A stretch of DNA of 64,000 nucleotides, from NCBI RefSeq assembly GCF_025370105.1, contig NZ_JANQBK010000019.1, positions 28,335 through 92,334 on the forward strand. The letters run 5' to 3'. This DNA is from Sphingomonas hylomeconis. GTDB taxonomy: Bacteria > Pseudomonadota > Alphaproteobacteria > Sphingomonadales > Sphingomonadaceae. A program made the translations under genes and the position numbers. Below the pieces are notes generated by a model. It was not told the DNA's origin. It saw only the letters and a list, made by a program, of their open reading frames with translations, and did no database searches. Of the stretch, positions 26,066 through 34,018 are shown piece after piece (the stretch's first letter is position 1; each line of letters starts with the position of its first letter).

Positions 26066-26754
26066 GGGGCAACTACGTTCCAGTGAATGGGGCCGTTCAC
26101 GCCGTCTATATGGCGCATGTCGCTCGCCTGCCACATGCGCCAGGGGCGTGCGGCGTAGCTGGCCGGCAGGAAGTTCTGCACGCTCCACAGTGGGCGTTCG
26201 ATCCCACTCGACAATTGGTAGGTGGTTTCGACCGGGCCGGCGATCTTGAGCAGCATCGGCTTGCCGGTATGCGCTTCGACCATCGTGACGAAGCGTTTCA
26301 GCTCCTCGACGACGCTATCGCGGGGCGGGCGGGCGGCGCAGTCGTCGGCAAAATCGACCAGCACCGCGGCGGGCAGGGCATCGTCGGCGCGCGGAACGGT
26401 GGTGTTGAAATTGTTCGCCTGGTCGGCAGCGGCATTGCAGAAGGACCAGACGTGCAGGGCGCCGCGACGCATCCCGGCGGCATCGACGTCTGTCCAGTTG
26501 ACCGAAAACTGCGTGTCGCGGCCGCGCGCACCGATCGTCGCGCGCAGATAGGCGAAGTCGGCTCCGCCGGCAGCGATCGTCGGCCATTCGATCGTGCCCT
26601 GATCGGCACCGACATCGACGCCCTGGAAGGCGTATTTGCGATCGGACGGGTGCCAGCTGCGCGCCACGACCCACAGGGCAAGCGCGATCGCGCCGAGCAC
26701 GATTACGATTGCGCCGGCGCGGCCGATACGCAGACGTCCCGGACGCAGCGCCAT
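26062..26754 (-). CDS. Membrane-anchored GH25-like (lysozyme fold) protein
   Basis: A 230-aa protein with a signal anchor (AGAIVIVLGAIALALWVVA at about 13-31) and a periplasmic domain resembling glycoside hydrolase 25 muramidases: FQGVDVGADQGTIEW at 43-57 mirrors the usual strand-one motif, and DFAYLRATIGARGRD and YAARPWRMWQAS follow the family order. The first catalytic Asp is kept (Asp47), but the usual Asp-x-Glu pair reads DFADD at 134-138, so the acid/base Glu seems absent. It may be a divergent active subgroup or a binding protein for peptidoglycan. The start at 26754 follows the UPF0262 stop by five bases. Confidence 0.8.
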   Translation of the reverse strand: MALRPGRLRIGRAGAIVIVLGAIALALWVVARSWHPSDRKYAFQGVDVGADQGTIEWPTIAAGGADFAYLRATIGARGRDTQFSVNWTDVDAAGMRRGALHVWSFCNAAADQANNFNTTVPRADDALPAAVLVDFADDCAARPPRDSVVEELKRFVTMVEAHTGKPMLLKIAGPVETTYQLSSGIERPLWSVQNFLPASYAARPWRMWQASDMRHIDGVNGPIHWNVVAP

Positions 26755-26759
26755 GCGAA

Positions 26760-27242
26760 TCAACCCTTGATGTGCAGCACGCAGATCAGCGTGAAGAGGC
26801 GGCGGGCGGTATCGAAGTCGATCTCGATCTTGCCCGCCAGTCGTTCCTTCAGCAGCTCGGCGGCTTCGTTGTGGATGCCGCGCCGGGCCATGTCGACGGT
26901 TTCGATCTGGGCCGGCGTGGCGTTGCGGATCGCCGCGTAATAGCTGTCGCAGATCGCGAAATAATCCTTGATCGGGCGGCGGAAGCGGCCGAGCCCGAGG
27001 ACATAGGTTTCGAGATGCGTGTCGTCCGCACGGTGGATGGCGATGCCGAGGCGGCCGTCCTCGACGCTGAGCGCGATTTTGTACGGGCCGGCATAGCCAT
27101 CGGGATGGACGCGTTGCGGCGCGAAATGATTGCCTTCGATCAGATCGAAGATCGCGATGCGCCGTTCCTGCTCGATATCCGCCGAACGCCACAGGATGGT
27201 GCGTTCGTCCAACTCGACATTGATGATCCGCGGGTCGGCCAT
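26760..27242 (-). CDS. UPF0262-family protein
   Basis: A 160-aa protein restricted largely to Alphaproteobacteria. It has the family opening DPRIINVELDERTILWRSADIEQERR and the C-terminal helix rich in Glu and Arg (EAAELLKERLAGKIEIDFDTARRLFTL). It is predicted soluble and has no known activity. It heads a three-gene run UPF0262, GH25-like, cdd with gaps of five and minus four bases, so the three are co-transcribed. Start at MADPRII (27242). Confidence 0.9.
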   Translation of the reverse strand: MADPRIINVELDERTILWRSADIEQERRIAIFDLIEGNHFAPQRVHPDGYAGPYKIALSVEDGRLGIAIHRADDTHLETYVLGLGRFRRPIKDYFAICDSYYAAIRNATPAQIETVDMARRGIHNEAAELLKERLAGKIEIDFDTARRLFTLICVLHIKG

Positions 27243-27590
27243 GAAGCCAGCCCTATAAGGGATGCGGGCGGGGGACAATCGTGCAGGCGGGCCGCAGGGG
27301 CGCGGCGCCGAGCGGTGCGCCGCGCGGAGCTTCCATCGGCCCGGTTATGGACAATAGTCTTGCGTGGCAACCAGGAAATCGAGTTGGCCAGATCCGCAAT
27401 TGCGTTGCATCGTATTCGAAGTCGATCTGTAATGAACCCAATAAAGCTGGCGGATAGACAATGATCTGACGATGAATAATAGTGAAGCCGGGCGTGAGCG
27501 GGAGGTCGACGTTCAATACCGAGTCGTGTCGTGGCGCCAATCCTATTTGGCGGTGCGGATGAGTATTCATGCGATGATGGGGGATTGGAT
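27243..27590. other. Gene-free divergent region, 348 bases
   Basis: Lies between the starts of the UPF0262 gene (minus) and the haem-motif gene (plus). The second half (about 27340-27590) is clearly richer in A and T than the surroundings and should hold both promoters. I see no convincing consensus box, RNA structure or coding frame in it. Confidence 0.5.
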
Positions 27591-28820
27591 ATGACTTGGA
27601 AACTCGTTGGCGTCGTGGCGGCCCTGGGGGCTGCCGGCCTGGTCGGAGTCGAAATCGCTGCACAGGAGGCCGCGACGACGCCGACCTATCCGCAGGGGCA
27701 GACGATGCCCTGGGGGCAGACGTCGGATCAGATCGCCTGGCTCACCTTCGCGCAGATCGTCGCCCCGTCCGGCGCGCCGAACGTCAAAGCGGCGGAGTTC
27801 GAAACCTGGGCATCCGATCAGGACATCTATCGGACGAATCCGGTCTGGCCCGCGCTGGGCACCGCCAAGAAGCTCCAGATGAGCGCGCTCGGCCGCGCCG
27901 GGCTGACGCATGGCGCACCGCGTACCCGCGGCGCCTTGATCGTTTCGCCCAATGGCTGTTCCCCGCCGGGCGGCATGCCGCCGCAGGGCACCGCCGGGAT
28001 CGGCTCGGGCTACCCGGCGGGGGCCTGCGTCGGCGAAGAGGTGCGCCGTAATTGGGCGAGCTATCAATATATCGTGCGCAACAACCTCTATACCCAGGCG
28101 GGCATGGCCAAGGCTTTCGCCAATGCCGGTCTTACCGTCTCGCTGCCCAGCGACGCAGTCGAATTCAAGGGCGATTGGGTGCCCGTGGCGACGCTCAAGA
28201 CCTGGCTGGGGCTCACCGACGCGCAGGTGGCGCAGGAGTATTACGTCAACAGCGCGACCGCGGGCGGCGTGACGACCAGCTACGCGCTCGTGTCGTTCCA
28301 TTTCTCGACCAAGCAGCAGGGCAATTGGGTCTGGTCGGATTTCGAGCATGAGCGCAATCCGGGGCGGTGCGACACGATCGGCTGCCACGACAGCTATGGT
28401 GCGGCGACCGCCAACGTGCAGCCCAACGCCAAGCCATGGCAACAATATGGCGCCTGCGCCAAGACACCGCAGGTCGCCGCCTTGCTCGGCGCCGCCCAGC
28501 TCGATCGGGTATGGAACCATTATTGCCTCAAGGGCTCACAGGTCACTTTTACCCAACCCGACGGGAAGACCCCGGTGCTGCTCGGCAACAGCATGATCGA
28601 GGCGATCGCCGCCGATGTGCCGATCGCGCAATCGTCCTGCCAGACCTGTCACGCGGTGGCCTCGTTCGACAAGAACGGGCAGCCAAATTTCAATGCGCTG
28701 GGCCAGAGCCCGATCGGCAATGTCGATCCCAAGCTGATGACCGGATACAAGAGCGCGGACTTCCTGTGGGGCATATTGTTCGCCCCGTCGGGGAGCAGCG
28801 CCAAGGCTAGGCGCAACTGA
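27591..28820 (+). CDS. Exported multi-cysteine protein with a CxxCH haem-type motif
   Basis: A 409-aa protein with an N-terminal hydrophobic export segment (LVGVVAALGAAGLVGVEIAA). It has one standard c-type haem motif, CQTCH at residues 350-354, and an atypical CDTIGCH at 260-266 with four residues between the cysteines. Four further cysteines (123, 146, 289, 312) suggest disulfides. The region WVWSDFEHERNPGRC and the final AxFLWGILFA are unlike ordinary small cytochromes c. It may be a periplasmic electron carrier or a haem-containing oxidoreductase subunit; family unknown to me. It is followed by dnaB on the same strand, with no functional link. Confidence 0.75.
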   Translation: MTWKLVGVVAALGAAGLVGVEIAAQEAATTPTYPQGQTMPWGQTSDQIAWLTFAQIVAPSGAPNVKAAEFETWASDQDIYRTNPVWPALGTAKKLQMSALGRAGLTHGAPRTRGALIVSPNGCSPPGGMPPQGTAGIGSGYPAGACVGEEVRRNWASYQYIVRNNLYTQAGMAKAFANAGLTVSLPSDAVEFKGDWVPVATLKTWLGLTDAQVAQEYYVNSATAGGVTTSYALVSFHFSTKQQGNWVWSDFEHERNPGRCDTIGCHDSYGAATANVQPNAKPWQQYGACAKTPQVAALLGAAQLDRVWNHYCLKGSQVTFTQPDGKTPVLLGNSMIEAIAADVPIAQSSCQTCHAVASFDKNGQPNFNALGQSPIGNVDPKLMTGYKSADFLWGILFAPSGSSAKARRN

Positions 28821-28889
28821 GCGCCGTATCACCGAAACCGTGAGCAGCCGGGAGCGGGGGAGCGGGGTCAGCGGGGCGGCTGATCCCCG

Positions 28890-28898
28890 TTATCCACA
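28890..28898 (+). promoter_or_regulatory. Perfect DnaA box upstream of dnaB
   Basis: TTATCCACA matches the strongest DnaA-binding consensus exactly, on the plus strand, 55 bases before the dnaB start and inside the 132-base gap after the preceding gene. A single box is consistent with DnaA control of dnaB transcription rather than an origin, since no box cluster or AT-rich unwinding element accompanies it. Confidence 0.6.
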
Positions 28899-28952
28899 AG
28901 CGGTTCGGCGCAAGCGGCTTGAGCGATGGGCGTGGGGGGCTATGACGCGGTA

Positions 28953-30446
28953 ATGGCCTCCATCATTCCGATTCAACCCGTTCCCGAAACCACCGAGCTG
29001 CCGCAGAATGTCGAGGCGGAAGCGGCGATGCTGGGCGCGATGATGATCGACAACCGGCTGGCGGACGATCTGGTCGACAAGCTCGAGCCCGAGCATTTCT
29101 TCGAGCCGCTGCACGGGCGCATCTTCGCCGCGATCAAGACCGCGCGCGCCAACGACATGCTCGCCTCGCCGGTCACGCTGCGGCCGATGTTCGAAGGCGA
29201 TGCCGGGATGAAGGAGCTGGGCGGGCCGGCCTATCTCGCGCAGCTGACCGGCAGCGGCGCCGGCCTGATCGGCGCGCGGCAGTTCGCCAAGCAGATCTAT
29301 GATCTCGCCATGCTGCGCACGCTGGTGACGGTGGGGCGCGGCCTCGTCGAGCGCGCGATGGATACGTCCGAAGAGGTCAATCCACGCGGGCAGATCGAGC
29401 TGGCGGAAGAGGAATTGTTCAAGGTCGCGGCGGACGGCGGCACCGAGAGCGCGATCAAGACTTTCGCGCAGGCGACCACGCTGGCCGTCAAAATGGCGCA
29501 GAAGGCGCTCAACTCGGGCGGGCATCTGTCGGGCATCACGACGGGGCTCGACAGCATCAACGCCAAGATCGGCGGCATGCATCATTCGGATCTCATGATC
29601 CTCGCCGGGCGCCCGGGCATGGGCAAGACGGCGCTCGCCACGAACATCGCGTTCAACGCCGCACAGCGCTATATGCGCGATCGCCAGGACGGGATTGAGC
29701 ATGCCGCCTCAATGGGCGCCAAAGTCGCGTTTTTCAGCCTGGAAATGTCCGCCGATCAGCTCGCCACGCGTATCCTGGCCGAGCAGGCGCGGATCAGCGG
29801 CGAGGCACTGCGCATGGGCAAGATCAGCCGCGCCGAGTTCAACCAGCTCGCCGCCGCCGCCGCCGATCTGGAGAACCTGCCGCTGTTCATCGACGATACG
29901 GCGGGCCTGACGATCGGCGCGCTGCACACGCGCATGCGGCGGCTGCAACGGCGGCACAACAACGAGATCGGTCTGGTGGTGGTCGATTACCTGCAGCTGC
30001 TGACGGGCTCCGCCAAATCGTCCGGCGACGGGCGCGTGCAGGAAATCTCCGAGATTTCGCGCGGGCTCAAGACGCTGGCCAAGGACATGAACCTGCCGGT
30101 GCTGGCGCTGTCGCAGCTCAGCCGCCAGGTCGAGCAGCGCGAGGACAAGCGCCCGCAGCTGTCCGATCTGCGCGAATCCGGCTCGATCGAGCAGGACGCG
30201 GATATCGTGATGTTCGTGTTCCGTGAGGATTATTACGTCGCGGCGAAGGAGCCCAAGCGGCCGACCGAAGGCGACAACGCCAAGATCTTCGAGGATCACG
30301 CGGCCTGGGCGACGGACATGGAGCGCGTGTTCGGCCTCGCCGAGTTTATCGTGGCCAAGCAGCGTCACGGCTCGACCGGCAAGGTGGTGCTGAAGTTCGA
30401 GCCGAGCATCACGCGCTTCTCGGACTTCGTCGGCAGCGGGTACTGA
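28953..30446 (+). CDS. dnaB: Replicative DNA helicase DnaB
   Basis: A 497-aa hexameric 5'-3' helicase of the replication fork. The N-terminal collar domain opens with LPQNVEAEAAMLGAMMIDNR. The RecA-like motor has Walker A in AGRPGMGKTA near residue 214, the motif AFFSLEMSADQLATR, Walker B in VVVDYLQLL near 340 and the arginine finger region in KQRHGSTGKV near the C-terminus. A short insertion after the Walker A strand is typical of alphaproteobacterial DnaB. No intein. Start at MASIIPIQPV (28953). A DnaA box lies 55 bases upstream. Confidence 0.97.
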   Translation: MASIIPIQPVPETTELPQNVEAEAAMLGAMMIDNRLADDLVDKLEPEHFFEPLHGRIFAAIKTARANDMLASPVTLRPMFEGDAGMKELGGPAYLAQLTGSGAGLIGARQFAKQIYDLAMLRTLVTVGRGLVERAMDTSEEVNPRGQIELAEEELFKVAADGGTESAIKTFAQATTLAVKMAQKALNSGGHLSGITTGLDSINAKIGGMHHSDLMILAGRPGMGKTALATNIAFNAAQRYMRDRQDGIEHAASMGAKVAFFSLEMSADQLATRILAEQARISGEALRMGKISRAEFNQLAAAAADLENLPLFIDDTAGLTIGALHTRMRRLQRRHNNEIGLVVVDYLQLLTGSAKSSGDGRVQEISEISRGLKTLAKDMNLPVLALSQLSRQVEQREDKRPQLSDLRESGSIEQDADIVMFVFREDYYVAAKEPKRPTEGDNAKIFEDHAAWATDMERVFGLAEFIVAKQRHGSTGKVVLKFEPSITRFSDFVGSGY

Positions 30447-30500
30447 TTTCCCTCTCCCGATGGGAGAGGGACTTAGTCTAGCGTTGCCACACCAAGCTGG

Positions 30501-30635
30501 CGTCATCCTGAACTCGATTCAGGATCCATTGGGCCGGTCATCCCGCGTGCGGGGCGGGCGTGGGCTTGGCCGGTGCGGCTCCCGTATGGACGAGGCTGCG
30601 GCACGATGGATGCTGAAACGAGTTCAGCATGACGG
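30501..30635. repeat. REP pair of the TCCTGAA-TTCAGGA family
   Basis: A forward copy at 30501-30531 (GTCATCCTGAACTCGATT then CAGGATCCATT) faces an inverted copy at 30605-30635 (GATGGATGCTGAAACGAG then TTCAGCATGACGG). It fills the 213-base space between the convergent dnaB and cysH ends. The arrangement equals the pair at 17883-18024. Confidence 0.82.
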
Positions 30636-30659
30636 CAGTATTTTGGCTGGCCGGGTGCC

Positions 30660-31415
30660 CTAGAAAACCGGTTCTTCGCCCGGCTTTTCCGCCACGTGGA
30701 TGCCGCATTCGACCTTGTCCCAGCCGCGCCAGCGGCCCGCGCGCGGGTCTTCGCCAGGCTGCACCTTGCTGGTGCACGGCGCGCAGCCGATCGAGGGATA
30801 GCCTTGCGCTTCCATCGGGTGGCGGGGCAATTGGTGCGCGGCGAAATAGGCCTCGAGCCGCGATTTGTCCCAGTCGGCGAGCGGGTTGAGTTTAAGGCGG
30901 CCTTCGTCCTCCTCGAACCGCGGCATGGCCAGGCGCGTGCCGGCCTGAAAGCCCTTGCGGCCGGAAATCCACGCATCGAACGGGCCGAGCGCGCGCCGCA
31001 ACGGCTCGACCTTGCGCAGATCGCAGCAACCGTCGGGATCATAATTCCAGCGCAGGCCGGTCGCGTCCTTATTGGCGAGCAGGCGGGGATCAGGCCGAAA
31101 CACGCGGAGATCGGTGAGCGCGAGGCGCTCGGCGAGCTCGTCGCGATATTGCAGCGTTTCGCCGAAGATCTTCTGTGTGTTGACGAAGATCACCGGCACA
31201 TCGCGATCGATCTCCGCCACCATATGCAGCAGCACCGCGCTTTCCGCTCCGAAGGAGGAGACGGCGGCGACGCGGCCCTTGAGCTCGCCGGCGAGCAGTT
31301 CGGCCAACATGTCCTGCGTGGCGACGCCTTCAAAGCGCGCGTTCATTTCGGCCGCGTCCACCTTGGTGAACGGGGTCACGTCGACATAGTCGAGAACGCG
31401 CGCCGGCTCAGCCAT
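30660..31415 (-). CDS. cysH: Assimilatory adenylyl-sulfate (APS) reductase CysH
   Basis: A 251-aa reductase that converts activated sulfate to sulfite. The PAPS-reductase fold motifs SSFGAESAVLLHM and FVNTQKIFGETL are clear. Both cysteine pairs of a 4Fe-4S cluster are present, GCCDLRKVEP near residue 130 and GCAPCT near 215, which marks the APS-using type rather than the E. coli PAPS type; the redox Cys is in the C-terminal VECGIHV. It is the last gene of the cys operon and its ATG overlaps the DUF934 stop by eight bases. Confidence 0.94.
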   Translation of the reverse strand: MAEPARVLDYVDVTPFTKVDAAEMNARFEGVATQDMLAELLAGELKGRVAAVSSFGAESAVLLHMVAEIDRDVPVIFVNTQKIFGETLQYRDELAERLALTDLRVFRPDPRLLANKDATGLRWNYDPDGCCDLRKVEPLRRALGPFDAWISGRKGFQAGTRLAMPRFEEDEGRLKLNPLADWDKSRLEAYFAAHQLPRHPMEAQGYPSIGCAPCTSKVQPGEDPRAGRWRGWDKVECGIHVAEKPGEEPVF

Positions 31416-31863
31416 GCCGCTTCTTCCAGATCGGCACGACGCCGTCGGCAGCCTTCTGATAGAAATTCTCGTAGCGGCTGAGGCTGGCTTCGGCGGTGGC
31501 CGCGTCGATCTCGGATTCGGGCGCGAAGCTGTCGAACCCGCAGCGCCGCATCGGCAGGAGCTGATCGACCAGCACGTCGCCCTGCGCCCGCAGTTCGCCG
31601 TCATAGCCGGCCTCGCGCAGGATCCGCGCGGCGCTGTAGCCGCGGCCGTCACGGAAGCTCGGGAAGCTGATCTCGACAAGCGCGATCTGCCCCAGATGGG
31701 GGATCAGCGCGCGCGCATCGTCGCCGGCCTCGATGCGGACCGCAGTGGCGTTGGTCTGCCCGAGGAACGCGTCGAGCGTGACGGCGGGTTCCTCGTGCGG
31801 GGCGTCGTCGCGATAGCGCAGCAGCCCGTCGGCATTCGCCGACAACGACATGGGCTTATCCAT
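31408..31863 (-). CDS. DUF934 protein of the sulfite-reduction operon
   Basis: A 151-aa protein that is almost always encoded next to cysI and cysH in Proteobacteria, as here, and is annotated as a possible oxidoreductase or assembly partner of sulfite reductase. The FPSFRDGRGYSAARILRE block near residue 78 and QLLPMRRCGFDSF near 112 are family hallmarks; the conserved Cys is in the latter. Start at MDKPMSL, six bases after a strong AAGGAGG. It overlaps cysI by eight bases and cysH by eight. Confidence 0.9.
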   Translation of the reverse strand: MDKPMSLSANADGLLRYRDDAPHEEPAVTLDAFLGQTNATAVRIEAGDDARALIPHLGQIALVEISFPSFRDGRGYSAARILREAGYDGELRAQGDVLVDQLLPMRRCGFDSFAPESEIDAATAEASLSRYENFYQKAADGVVPIWKKRHG

Positions 31864-33487
31864 AAATTGCCTCCTTGAACGGGGCCATGCCGACGCGGCG
31901 ATAGGTATCGAGGAAGCGTTCGCCCTCTTCGCGCAGGCCGAGATACGTCTCGGTGACACGCTCGACCGCGTCGACCACGCCATCCTCGTCGAAGCCGGGG
32001 CCGGTGATCTTGCCGAGGCTGACATCCTCCGCCCCCGAGCCGCCGAGCGAGAGCTGAAAGTTCTCGGTGCCCTTCTTGTCGACGCCGAGAATGCCGATGT
32101 GGCCGGCGTGATGATGGCCGCAGGCATTGATGCAGCCGCTGATCTTGAGCTTCAGTTCGCCGATGTCGCGCTGGCGGGCAGGGTCCGCGAAGCGCTCGGT
32201 GATCTTCTGCGCGAGCGGGATCGAGCGGGCGTTGGCGAGACTGCAATAATCGAGGCCGGGGCAGGCGATGATATCGCTGATCAGGTCGAGATTGGCCGGC
32301 GCCAGCCCGGCCGCGTCGAGCTGCTGCCAGACGGTATAGAGATCGGCCTGACGGACGTGCGGCAGGACGATGTTCTGCGCATGCGTGACGCGCAGCTCGT
32401 CGAAGCTGTAGCGCTCGCCAAGATCGGCCATCAGGTCGATCTGGGCGGAGGTCGCATCGCCAGGGATGCCGCCCTGCGGCTTGAGGCTGATGTTGACGAT
32501 CGCATAGCCCGGCTGCTTGTGCGGCTTGACGTTCTGATCAAGCCACAGCGCGAAATCCGGATCGCTGCGATCGACGGCGGTGCCGTCGTCCGCGACGAAG
32601 GCGGGATCGGCGAACATCTGCGTGATGCGCTCGAATTCGGCCTGGGGCGGATCGAGCCCGAGCGCCTTGACGGCGATGAACTCTTCCTCGACCTGGCGGC
32701 GATACTCGTCGGCACCGATCTCATGAACGAGGATCTTGATCCGTGCCTTGTAGATATTGTCGCGGCGGCCGTAGCGATTGTAGACGCGCAGGCACGCCTC
32801 GAGATAGCTGAGCAGATCGTCGGCGGGGACGAAATCGCGGATCTCGGGGGCGATCATCGGCGTACGGCCCATGCCGCCGCCGACATGGATGCGGCCGCCG
32901 AGCACGCCGTCACGCATCACCATCTGGATGCCGATATCGTGCAGCCGCATCGCCGCGCGATCCTCATCCGCGCCTATCACGCAGATCTTGAACTTGCGCG
33001 GCAGATAGGTGAATTCGGGGTGGAAGCTGCTCCACTGGCGCAGCAGTTCGGCCCAGATGCGCGGATCGGCGACCTCGTCCGCCGCGGCGCCGGCGTACTG
33101 GTCGGCGCTGATGTTGCGGATGCAATTGCCGCTTGTCTGGATCGCGTGCATCTCGACCGTGGCGAGTTCGGCGAGGATGTCCGGCGTATCCTCCAGCTTG
33201 ATCCAGTTGAACTGGATGTTCTGGCGCGTGGTGAAATGGCCGTAGTCGCGGTCATATTTGCGCGCGATATGCGCGAGCATGCGCATCTGGCGACTGTCGA
33301 GCGTGCCGTAAGGAATGGCGACGCGCAGCATGTAGGCGTGGAGCTGCAGATACAGGCCGTTCATCAGCCGGAGCGGCTTGAACTGATCTTCGGTGATCTG
33401 GCCCGCGAGGCGGCGCTTCACCTGGTCGCGGAATTCCTCGACCCGGTTGTCGACCATCTGCTGGTCGTATGTGTCGTATTTATACAT
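31856..33487 (-). CDS. cysI: Ferredoxin/NADPH-dependent sulfite reductase haemoprotein CysI
   Basis: A 543-aa nitrite/sulfite reductase that reduces sulfite to sulfide by six electrons. The two ferredoxin-like half domains carry FTTRQNIQFNWIKLEDTP near residue 75 and the later GCINACGHHHAGHIGI; the coupled 4Fe-4S/sirohaem centre is ligated by CPGLDYC and CINAC at about 415-470. Sirohaem is made from the product of cobA two genes upstream. Start at MYKYDTYD (33487). A 200-base inverted repeat separates it from DUF2849, so it may also have its own promoter. Confidence 0.95.
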   Translation of the reverse strand: MYKYDTYDQQMVDNRVEEFRDQVKRRLAGQITEDQFKPLRLMNGLYLQLHAYMLRVAIPYGTLDSRQMRMLAHIARKYDRDYGHFTTRQNIQFNWIKLEDTPDILAELATVEMHAIQTSGNCIRNISADQYAGAAADEVADPRIWAELLRQWSSFHPEFTYLPRKFKICVIGADEDRAAMRLHDIGIQMVMRDGVLGGRIHVGGGMGRTPMIAPEIRDFVPADDLLSYLEACLRVYNRYGRRDNIYKARIKILVHEIGADEYRRQVEEEFIAVKALGLDPPQAEFERITQMFADPAFVADDGTAVDRSDPDFALWLDQNVKPHKQPGYAIVNISLKPQGGIPGDATSAQIDLMADLGERYSFDELRVTHAQNIVLPHVRQADLYTVWQQLDAAGLAPANLDLISDIIACPGLDYCSLANARSIPLAQKITERFADPARQRDIGELKLKISGCINACGHHHAGHIGILGVDKKGTENFQLSLGGSGAEDVSLGKITGPGFDEDGVVDAVERVTETYLGLREEGERFLDTYRRVGMAPFKEAIYG

Positions 33488-33526
33488 TTTCGTTCTCGCG
33501 AGGGCGCGATGGCGCAAAGGAGGTTT

Positions 33527-33720
33527 GGTTCACGCGGAGGCGCGGAGACGCGGAGGACGCAGAGACAAGGCACTCGCGGCACGCTTCCGCGTCAGCGAGA
33601 AAACCTGCTCCACGGCTTTGATCGGACAGCCGCTTCGCGGCAGGAACTGCATCTCTGCGCTCTCTGCGCCTTTGCGCGACCAAACCTTCTTCTCCGCGTC
33701 TCCGCGTCTCCGCGTGAACC
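33527..33720. repeat. Long inverted repeat with CGCGGAGAC units inside the cys operon
   Basis: The arm 33527-33557 (GGTTCACGCGGAGGCGCGG then AGACGCGGAGG) is the near-exact reverse complement of 33690-33720. Each arm is made of tandem nine-base units of the CGCGGAGAC type; an inner GCGCAAAGG/CCTTTGCGC pair extends the symmetry. The right arm stops one base before the DUF2849 stop codon. This GGTTCACGCGGAG repeat is a dispersed element in many bacteria. It fills the whole 234-base gap. Confidence 0.85.
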
Positions 33721-33721
33721 A

Positions 33722-34018
33722 TCATATCACCCAGCTCCCGGCATTGGGATCGGCGGGCTTGAGCGTCAGGTCCGGGCGCACCGTCGGGCCGAGCGCGCGG
33801 ATGCGGTCCTTGATATGGGCGGGGCGGGGGCCTTCGGGCGTCAGGGTCGCGTCGATGACATAGGGGACGTTGACGCGGCGTGCGCCTTCCTCGGCGCGCA
33901 GGATCGCTTCGCCCTGGTCGCCGACATCGACGGCGTCCTCGACATGGCGCGACCAGCCCTGGCCGGTCCACCACACCACATCGCCGCTCGGCAGATCATT
34001 ACCGGTCAGAAGCTTCAT
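33722..34018 (-). CDS. DUF2849 protein
   Basis: A 98-aa protein of the sulfite-reductase-associated family DUF2849: it opens MKLLTGNDLPSGDVVWW and keeps VPYVIDATLTPEGPRPAHIKDRIRALGPTVR. The family occurs almost only between a sirohaem methyltransferase and cysI in Alphaproteobacteria, exactly the arrangement here. Role unknown, presumably in sulfite reduction. Start overlaps the cobA stop by four bases (ATGA). Confidence 0.9.
   Translation of the reverse strand: MKLLTGNDLPSGDVVWWTGQGWSRHVEDAVDVGDQGEAILRAEEGARRVNVPYVIDATLTPEGPRPAHIKDRIRALGPTVRPDLTLKPADPNAGSWVI

Noticed and set aside
28890..28898. DnaA box as a replication origin
   Set aside because: Only one box, no AT-rich unwinding region and no typical origin genes around it; dnaB regulation is the simpler reading.
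33527..33720. CRISPR array (short repeated units)
   Set aside because: Units are tandem nine-mers without unique spacers and form one inverted repeat; no cas gene in the window.
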